A DNA stretch of 64,000 nt from Brevibacillus brevis (lineage in GTDB: Bacteria; Bacillota; Bacilli; Brevibacillales; Brevibacillaceae): contig NZ_CP030117.1 of NCBI RefSeq assembly GCF_001039275.2, positions 4,278,001 through 4,342,000 of the forward strand, written 5' to 3'. Every line of letters starts with the position of its first letter. The stretch's first letter is position 1. The notes under the pieces are model-generated. The model had not been told where the DNA came from and did no database searches. It saw only the letters and a program-made list of their open reading frames with translations. Shown in pieces: positions 58,999-64,000 of this stretch. A program made the position numbers and the translations under genes.

Positions 58999-59751
58999 CT
59001 ATATGCCTGGCATGATGTTGCGCTTATGCTCAGAGATTCGATGCAGGTAATCGATGCGTTCTTTGGCCTCCGGTCGAGTTTCGCCTGTAATCAGCAAACG
59101 ATCCAGGTCCTCATAGGTGAAGCCCATCTCCTGTTCATCCGTCTGCCCTTCCCACAAATCGGCAGAAGGCGGCTTCGTAATGATCTCTCCAGGCACCCCG
59201 AGCTCAGCAGCGAGAATTCGCATCTCATGCTTCGTCAGGCTTGCTACTGGATTAAAGTCGGCAAGACCGTCTCCGCCTTTTGTCATATAGCCAACATGAA
59301 TCTCGCTCCGGTTGCACGTATCCGCTACCAGGTATCCTTTTTGGTTCGCGATGGCGTACAACACTGTCATGCGCAAACGAGCCTTTGTATTTCCTTTTGT
59401 TTTGTCATCAAGCCCAAGTACACTCTCGATAGCAGGAACCAAAGCGTCGTAGGCAGGCCCTACATCAACCGTGTGCAAATTGAATCCAATCGCTTCAGCA
59501 AGTCGCTTGGAATCTGTTTCATGAACGGTTTGCGAGTAAGCAGGCAACCAAACGCCAATGACACGTTCAGAGCCTAATGCACGAACACACAGCGCTGCCG
59601 TAACGGCACTGTCAATCCCACCAGAAATACCGACGACTGCACCGCCGAGACCATTTCCGTCAATTTGCTCACAAATAAAGGCAACACGTTTTTCCACGTC
59701 TTCTTTTACATGAATCTGGTAGTTCGCCAGATGTTCTTGAAACTTGTCCAC
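58999..59751 (-). CDS. nadE: NH3-dependent NAD+ synthetase
   Basis: 250 residues. The N-type ATP pyrophosphatase P-loop S-G-G-I-D-S near 44-49 and the deamido-NAD site (N-R-S-E-I-H-V-G-Y-M-T-K-G-G-D-G) near 147-162 are clear. There is no glutaminase domain, so it uses ammonia. It makes NAD+ from nicotinic acid adenine dinucleotide in the cytoplasm. GTG 59751 follows a G-rich site. Divergent to map. Confidence 0.95.
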   Translation of the reverse strand: MDKFQEHLANYQIHVKEDVEKRVAFICEQIDGNGLGGAVVGISGGIDSAVTAALCVRALGSERVIGVWLPAYSQTVHETDSKRLAEAIGFNLHTVDVGPAYDALVPAIESVLGLDDKTKGNTKARLRMTVLYAIANQKGYLVADTCNRSEIHVGYMTKGGDGLADFNPVASLTKHEMRILAAELGVPGEIITKPPSADLWEGQTDEQEMGFTYEDLDRLLITGETRPEAKERIDYLHRISEHKRNIMPGI

Positions 59752-59883
59752 GCTACCTACCCCCAGGGTTGATTATTTCTTCCTCATCCTACCATGCCGT
59801 TTTCGGTGTGGCAATTGGCGCAGAACGGGACTACACTATATACTATAAAGAGTTCTTGACTAACGAGGAGAAGGAGAGAGTCG

Positions 59884-60630
59884 ATGATTATCCTCAAGAC
59901 ACCTGAAGAAATTGAACTCATGCATGCAGCAGGCAAAATTTTGGCTGCTTGTCATCGTGAGATTGCCAAGATGATTCGTCCAGGCATTTCTACCTGGGAG
60001 ATTGATCAATTCGTAGAAGAATTTTTGGCTGAAAATGGCGCGACCCCTGAGCAAAAAGGGTTTCATGGATATCCCTATGCCACATGCGGTTCAGTAAATG
60101 ATGTTATCTGCCATGGCTTCCCAAAAAAAGAGCCTTTGCGTGATGGCGATATCGTCACTATCGACATGGTTGTTCGCAAAAACGGCTGGCTGGCTGACTC
60201 CGCTTGGTCTTATGAAGTGGGAACAGTGTCCCCAGAAGCGAAAAGACTGCTGGAAGTCACTGAAAAATCGCTGTATCTCGGTATTGAGCAAGCTGTCGTA
60301 GGCAATCGGATCGGTGACATTTCCCACGCCATCCAAACGTATGCACAAGCACAAGGCTATTCTGTCGTGCGTGATTTTACCGGACATGGTATTGGTCAGG
60401 AAATGCATGAGGAGCCGTTCGTTCCTCACTTTGGCCCTCCTGGCAGAGGTCAACGCCTCAAAGAAGGCATGGTCATTACCATTGAGCCCATGCTGAACAT
60501 CGGGACGTACCATGCTACGGTCGATGAAGATGGTTGGACAGCACGTACTCGCGATGGGAAGCTGTCCGCTCAATTCGAGCACACCCTCGCTATTACCGCG
60601 AATGGACCTGTAATCTTAACAAAACAATAA
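59884..60630 (+). CDS. map: Type I methionine aminopeptidase
   Basis: 248 residues, the bacterial short form. Metal ligands are visible in V-T-I-D-M near 97-101, A-D-S-A-W near 107-111, G-H-G-I-G near 170-174, T-I-E-P-M near 202-206 and the last Glu in Q-F-E-H-T near 232-236. It removes the starting methionine from new proteins. GGAGAAGGAG precedes the ATG. A terminator follows. Confidence 0.95.
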   Translation: MIILKTPEEIELMHAAGKILAACHREIAKMIRPGISTWEIDQFVEEFLAENGATPEQKGFHGYPYATCGSVNDVICHGFPKKEPLRDGDIVTIDMVVRKNGWLADSAWSYEVGTVSPEAKRLLEVTEKSLYLGIEQAVVGNRIGDISHAIQTYAQAQGYSVVRDFTGHGIGQEMHEEPFVPHFGPPGRGQRLKEGMVITIEPMLNIGTYHATVDEDGWTARTRDGKLSAQFEHTLAITANGPVILTKQ

Positions 60631-60638
60631 GGATGTAC

Positions 60639-60677
60639 GTAAAGCCCTTGCATTGTCAGGGCTTTTTCTTTTTCTCC
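60639..60677 (+). terminator. Terminator of map
   Basis: AAAGCCCT pairs with AGGGCTTT, then TTCTTTTTC. Confidence 0.8.
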
Positions 60678-60704
60678 CAATGTGCTCGGTCGCACATCCA
60701 AGCG

Positions 60705-60764
60705 TTGACATCCCTTCTTCTGCTCCGTATGATGCAAGTACGTTTTGTTACTACCCAGTAACAA
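60705..60764 (+). promoter_or_regulatory. Promoter and perfect operator-like dyad of the monooxygenase/TetR operon
   Basis: TTGACA (60705-60710), 17 bp, TATGAT (60728-60733) is near consensus. Immediately after the start of transcription lies TTGTTACT (60745-60752), four bases, AGTAACAA (60757-60764), a perfect 8-4-8 palindrome. It is well placed for repression by the TetR protein encoded in the operon. Confidence 0.65.
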
Positions 60765-60809
60765 TCTTATCCGACCAGCAACCGCTAAGTACAAGGAGGG
60801 TTTCATCCC

Positions 60810-61835
60810 ATGTCCGATACAATCTCCTCGAAGCAACTACGAGATATCCCATTGTCCGTTCTCGATTTAGCACCTATAACCGAGGGTAGCAACGCCGCTG
60901 AATCGTATAAAAACAGTCTCAATCTAGCGCAGCAGGTGGAAAAATGGGGCTTTACTCGTTATTGGCTTGCCGAACACCACGCAATGCCCAGCGTAGCCAG
61001 CTCTGCCACCTCTGTTCTCATCGGTTACATTGCCGGCGGCACCAGCAAAATCCGTGTTGGCTCAGGCGGCATTATGCTGCCCAATCATGCTCCACTCGTG
61101 ATCGCCGAGCAATTCGGGACACTGGAGTCTCTCTATCCAGGCCGGATCGACTTAGGTTTGGGACGCGCACCCGGAGCGGACCAACGAACAGCACGTGCGC
61201 TACGCCGCGATTTGCGGGTTGGTGGAGAGGATTTCCCGGAGTTATTGGAGGAGCTGCGTGAATATCTTCGTCCACGAACAAGCGAGTCGTCATCAGCCAT
61301 CCGCGCTATTCCTGGCGAAGGTCTGAACATCCCGATCTGGCTGCTCGGTTCCAGCGATTTCTCAGCGCGACTGGCGGGTATGCTCGGATTGCCTTTTGCA
61401 TTTGCTGGACATTTTTCGCCTAACTTTACATTGCCTGCGTTGCAGACGTATCGTCATTGTTTCCGTCCATCGGAAGTGCTGGATCAGCCATATGCCATGG
61501 TTGGCGTCAACGTGATGGCAGCCGATACAGATGAGCTCGCAAATCGACTGGCCACCTCCCATTACCAGGCATTCTTAAATCTCGTCCGCGGCGATCTCAA
61601 GCCAATCCAACCACCTGTGGACAATATGGATGAGCTATGGAGCGAATTCGAAAAACTGTCTGTCCAAGCACAGCTGCGTTCTTCCATCATCGGCAGCCCT
61701 GCTACCGTGAAAAGCAAACTGCAAGAGTTGCTCGATGCTACAGGCGCAGATGAGCTCATGATTACGACGCAAATGTACCACCATGCTGATCGTGTTCGCT
61801 CTTTTGAAATTGTCGCTGACGTCTGGAAATCCTAA
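60810..61835 (+). CDS. Luciferase-like monooxygenase (LLM class flavin-dependent)
   Basis: 341 residues. S-V-L-D-L-A-P near the start, W-L-A-E-H-H-A-M-P near 46-54, [10 protein letters not shown] near 75-84 and [12 protein letters not shown] near 105-116 place it in the bacterial luciferase superfamily, the YhbW/alkanal monooxygenase-like group. It would oxidise a small substrate with reduced FMN and oxygen. It is co-transcribed with the next gene for a TetR regulator, with 14 bases between. Substrate unknown. Confidence 0.85.
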   Translation: MSDTISSKQLRDIPLSVLDLAPITEGSNAAESYKNSLNLAQQVEKWGFTRYWLAEHHAMPSVASSATSVLIGYIAGGTSKIRVGSGGIMLPNHAPLVIAEQFGTLESLYPGRIDLGLGRAPGADQRTARALRRDLRVGGEDFPELLEELREYLRPRTSESSSAIRAIPGEGLNIPIWLLGSSDFSARLAGMLGLPFAFAGHFSPNFTLPALQTYRHCFRPSEVLDQPYAMVGVNVMAADTDELANRLATSHYQAFLNLVRGDLKPIQPPVDNMDELWSEFEKLSVQAQLRSSIIGSPATVKSKLQELLDATGADELMITTQMYHHADRVRSFEIVADVWKS

Positions 61836-61849
61836 ATGGGGGATGGTAT

Positions 61850-62446
61850 ATGACGGAAGCAAAACGTCCTCGCGTGCCTCGTGAAAAAGCACAAGAGATC
61901 ATCTTGAACGCTGCAGAAGAATTGTTTTATCAAGAAGGAATCCATGCCGTCAGTGTAGATGCCATCGTCGAGCGTGCCGGAATGAATAAAATGAGCGTCT
62001 ATCGGCAGTTTTCCTCGAAAACGGATCTGATTCTCGCCTACATGACCCGAAAGCAAAACGTATTTTGGCAAGAGTGGGAAGAGAGCATCGCCAAGCATCC
62101 CAATCGGCCACGAGAGCAAATCATTCAGTTTTTTGCTGATCTGGCTGAGCGAGCGACCAACGAGGAATTTCGCGGCTGTTGCTTTATCAATGTAGCTGTC
62201 GAGTTTCCTGATCCGGTTCATCCTGTTCGCGAGTTGGTTTGCTCTCATCAGAAACGCATCCGCGACGCTTTTTTGGACCGCACGACTGCCCTTGGCGCTG
62301 CAAATCCATGCGAGCTGGCCTATACGCTTATCTTGTTGATGGAAGGTGCTTACGCGGACAGCCAGACATACGGAACCGATAGTGCAGCGATCCGCATGGT
62401 TCCTGCCATCGTAGAAAAGGTTTTGGATCAAGCGCTTCACAATTAA
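61850..62446 (+). CDS. TetR/AcrR family transcriptional regulator
   Basis: 198 residues. The N-terminal HTH has I-I-L-N-A-A-E-E-L-F-Y-Q-E-G near 17-30 and A-G-M-N-K-M-S-V-Y-R-Q-F-S-S-K near 43-57. The C-terminal ligand domain resembles that of the TetR_C_33 type with C-C-F-I-N near 106. The perfect 8-4-8 dyad before the operon is the likely target. A terminator follows. The ligand may be a substrate of the monooxygenase. Confidence 0.9.
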   Translation: MTEAKRPRVPREKAQEIILNAAEELFYQEGIHAVSVDAIVERAGMNKMSVYRQFSSKTDLILAYMTRKQNVFWQEWEESIAKHPNRPREQIIQFFADLAERATNEEFRGCCFINVAVEFPDPVHPVRELVCSHQKRIRDAFLDRTTALGAANPCELAYTLILLMEGAYADSQTYGTDSAAIRMVPAIVEKVLDQALHN

Positions 62447-62494
62447 AAAAGTGGCTCCCTGCCTTCTTCGGGCAGTTGCCACTTCCTCTTTTTG
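62446..62494 (+). terminator. Terminator
   Basis: AAGTGGC...CTGCC pairs with GGCAG...GCCACTT, then CCTCTTTTT. Confidence 0.8.
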
Positions 62495-62511
62495 TCGCGC
62501 ATAGAGCTGTT

Positions 62512-62691
62512 TTAGCGCTGAGCACTGGTTGCATACTTGTCTTGTTTCGTCGTCATCGCTTCTAATTCTTTGACGTCTTGTTCCAAGTCATGGATGTCTT
62601 CTTCAATCAGTTTTTTCAGATGTTGCTTTTCCCGCAGGATTTTGCGGGTTTGCTCCAAACGCTGATTCAAATCGAACACGCCGAGATACAC
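62512..62691 (-). CDS. Small coiled-coil protein, 59 aa
   Basis: Begins M-Y-L-G-V-F-D-L-N-Q-R-L-E-Q-T-R-K-I-L and is almost wholly one charged helix with leucines at heptad spacing. GTG 62691 has GGGAGGG seven bases upstream. No family recognised; perhaps a small structural or regulatory partner. Confidence 0.55.
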   Translation of the reverse strand: MYLGVFDLNQRLEQTRKILREKQHLKKLIEEDIHDLEQDVKELEAMTTKQDKYATSAQR

Positions 62692-62789
62692 TGCTTTTCC
62701 CTCCCTATGTAGGTTTTCCACCTTACATGTTATGCAGCGATCTCCAGAAGTTGCTGACCAATTTTTTTGTGGGATCAAAATAGGTAAAA

Positions 62790-62838
62790 GTGAAAAGAGA
62801 CTTCCCGTGAGCGTAAAGCCCTGGAAGTCTCTTCTTTA
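62790..62838 (-). terminator. Terminator of the PspC gene
   Basis: AAGAGACTTCC pairs with GGAAGTCTCTT on the minus strand. Confidence 0.8.
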
Positions 62839-62840
62839 CT

Positions 62841-63188
62841 TTACAGTCCCTTGTATTTGCCCAATTCTTCACGCAGGCGATACACTTCCTGTACCAAAGC
62901 ACGCTTCTCCAGACGGTCAATCTCCTGATCCAAATCGTTCATACGTGCATGTCCACTATATGGTACATCATGCATCGGGAAACCGTCTGAAGCGTATGAC
63001 CATTGCGGTTCCTTTGGCATGATCATCGCCATTAGCAAGTAAAGCAAAATCGGTACTCCTGTAAAAACAGTGAGAACGACAACTCCTACACGCACCAGCG
63101 TAGAGTCAATGCGCAAAAATTGCGCAATCCCACCACAAACTCCAAATAACCGTTTATCATGAGAACGGTATAGTCGTCTTTCCATCAT
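62841..63188 (-). CDS. PspC domain protein (YvlC-like)
   Basis: 115 residues. R-R-L-Y-R-S-H-D-K-R-L-F-G-V-C-G-G-I-A near residues 4-22 is the PspC signature, followed by one or two membrane helices (V-V-V-L-T-V-F-T-G-V-P-I-L-L-Y-L-L). The C-terminal part is a coiled coil (about 85-112). PspC proteins take part in envelope-stress signalling. I saw no SigW-type promoter nearby. Confidence 0.85.
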   Translation of the reverse strand: MMERRLYRSHDKRLFGVCGGIAQFLRIDSTLVRVGVVVLTVFTGVPILLYLLMAMIMPKEPQWSYASDGFPMHDVPYSGHARMNDLDQEIDRLEKRALVQEVYRLREELGKYKGL

Positions 63189-63304
63189 TGCATTCCACCC
63201 TCTCTACAGTATCCGCTTGCCTTGTATCTACAGGATACCCGATAGGCGAATCCGGTAAAATGGTCCGTAGAGGGATTTGTCCTCCGTCGCTGGACGGAGA
63301 TCAA

Positions 63305-63925
63305 TCACTTGGCAGGCGGCTCATAAACGGGGCGGGGACGATCAAACTGTTCGCCCAGAGTCGCATACGTATGGCCTGCTAATCTGCTAACGGGTGCAAA
63401 CGCTGTAGCATCAATCCGTCCTGCATGATACAGCTCATCTGCTACATGTACATGCACCACTTCCCCGATAATCAAATCCGATGTGGTCGGACTACCTAAT
63501 TCCACAATCTGATGCAGCTTGCACTCAAAATGGATGCGGGATGCACGTAGTCTCGGCACCTTGACGAGAACAGATGGGGCAACTTCCAGCCCCACTGCCT
63601 CTACTTCACTGATCTCTGGCGGATAATCAGCAGAAGTCTGATTGACTGCATCCACATTGTGTACGTCCACCATATTCACCACGAATTCTCCCGTTTGCAT
63701 GATGTTTCGTGCCGTATCCTTTGGGACACTCCCCGGCTTGCGCATGACGGCAACTGAAACCATCATCGGTTCAATGCTGGCGACATTAAAATAGCTGAAA
63801 GGAGCGGCATTGACGATCGCCCCCTCCCCTAAGGAGGTGACCCAAGCGATCGGCCGCGGGACGATGCAACCGATCAAGAGCTTGTATTTTTCCTGCCGTT
63901 CAATCTCGTGAATAGCGATTTCCAT
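63305..63925 (-). CDS. Flavin reductase-like FMN-binding split-barrel protein
   Basis: 206 residues. P-R-P-I-A-W-V-T-S near residues 24-32, N-A-A-P-F-S-Y-F-N near 39-47, and D-T-A-R-N-I near 72-77 fit the flavin reductase domain-containing proteins that bind FMN. It may supply reduced FMN or act as an oxidoreductase; no partner is certain. AAGAGGTG precedes ATG 63925. It lies just after the end of another minus-strand gene. Confidence 0.85.
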   Translation of the reverse strand: MEIAIHEIERQEKYKLLIGCIVPRPIAWVTSLGEGAIVNAAPFSYFNVASIEPMMVSVAVMRKPGSVPKDTARNIMQTGEFVVNMVDVHNVDAVNQTSADYPPEISEVEAVGLEVAPSVLVKVPRLRASRIHFECKLHQIVELGSPTTSDLIIGEVVHVHVADELYHAGRIDATAFAPVSRLAGHTYATLGEQFDRPRPVYEPPAK

Positions 63926-63944
63926 TGCGTTTTTGCACCTCTTC

Positions 63945-63999
63945 CTATTCCTGCGGTGGCAACCAGCTTGACATGTATGCCTCATCCTCGATTTCCAAC
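63945..63999 (-). CDS. C-terminal end of an upstream gene
   Basis: In the minus-strand frame the visible end encodes L-E-I-E-D-E-A-Y-M-S-S-W-L-P-P-Q-E and stops at 63945-63947, 19 bases before the flavin reductase start. Only 17 codons are visible, so the product cannot be named. The spacing suggests an operon with the flavin reductase gene. Confidence 0.5.
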   Translation of the reverse strand, partial: LEIEDEAYMSSWLPPQE

Positions 64000-64000
64000 G

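Noticed and set aside
1..64000. CRISPR arrays, insertion sequences, prophage, tRNA or rRNA genes
   Set aside because: No direct repeats with regular spacers, no transposase or phage structural genes, no recognisable RNA gene seen by reading both strands.

Overview
The window looks like a chromosomal core segment of a Brevibacillus-type, low-to-mid GC, Gram-positive, spore-forming bacillus (Paenibacillaceae). The reasons are strong AGGAGG-type ribosome binding sites, frequent TTG and GTG starts, many intrinsic terminators, and a set of proteins with recognisable Bacillus relatives: YjcH/YjcG/YjcF/YjcD-like proteins, FabI, YitT, SurE, YtnP, YhaM, NadE, Map, DUF2573 and DUF1232. I see no rRNA, tRNA, CRISPR array, insertion sequence or prophage. 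No stretch longer than 300 bases lacks a gene; the longest gene-poor stretch is the leader before the first CNNM gene (about 7042-7331).

Layout. 1-1800: end of a YjcH-like esterase, a small membrane protein, and YjcG and YjcF homologues. 1880-4040: an imine-reductase-like oxidoreductase, a TetR regulator and a DUF3995 membrane protein, with two matching candidate TetR operators. 4096-8690: PHP phosphoesterase, YugN-like protein, MBL hydrolase, YitT protein, and a CNNM/CorC transporter with a long structured leader. 8762-13130: UvrD-type helicase with a CoiA-like zinc domain, FabI, ZIP transporter. 13359-17193: MerR-HTH coiled-coil protein, degenerate HD-GYP protein, TerC-family protein, a conserved hypothetical, CheW. 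17230-21645: a minus-strand block of uncharacterised proteins around ThpR and SurE, plus a TerB-like protein. 21746-30271: SgrR-like regulator and divergent MFS transporter; an ABC importer with two tandem lipoproteins; a second CNNM protein. 30413-34074: XPB helicase, then an ECF sigma factor and its anti-sigma factor. 34199-40588: DUF1835 protein, DUF2573 protein, a GNAT without a normal start codon, Sm_multidrug-like protein, ABC-2 exporter, SGNH hydrolase, MFS transporter. 40815-49680: YtnP lactonase, FadH, small proteins, LCP ligase, PfkB kinase, Fsr-like MFS. 49752-53169: a three-gene operon of unknown role (winged-helix/coiled-coil protein, small coiled-coil protein, SEC-C protein). 53336-57821: secreted YcdB-like protein, YhaM, DUF1232, DedA, DUF2062. 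57886-64000: small protein, MBL hydrolase with NadE, Map, luciferase-like monooxygenase with its TetR, PspC, flavin reductase.

How parts work together. The clearest regulatory logic read from the DNA is: (i) an ECF sigma/anti-sigma pair with an ECF-type promoter (TGAAAC, 16 bp, CGTC) before its own gene and a matching promoter (GAAAC, 16 bp, CGTC) before the secreted YcdB-like gene about 22 kb away, suggesting one envelope-stress regulon; (ii) a TetR protein with an 8-4-8 dyad before itself and the same dyad before the next gene; (iii) a luciferase-like monooxygenase/TetR operon with a perfect 8-4-8 dyad just after a consensus promoter; (iv) a FadR-like dyad before fadH. The operon at 49752-53169 is the best candidate here for an undescribed module. 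All functional statements come from reading motifs and from family knowledge; no database search was run.
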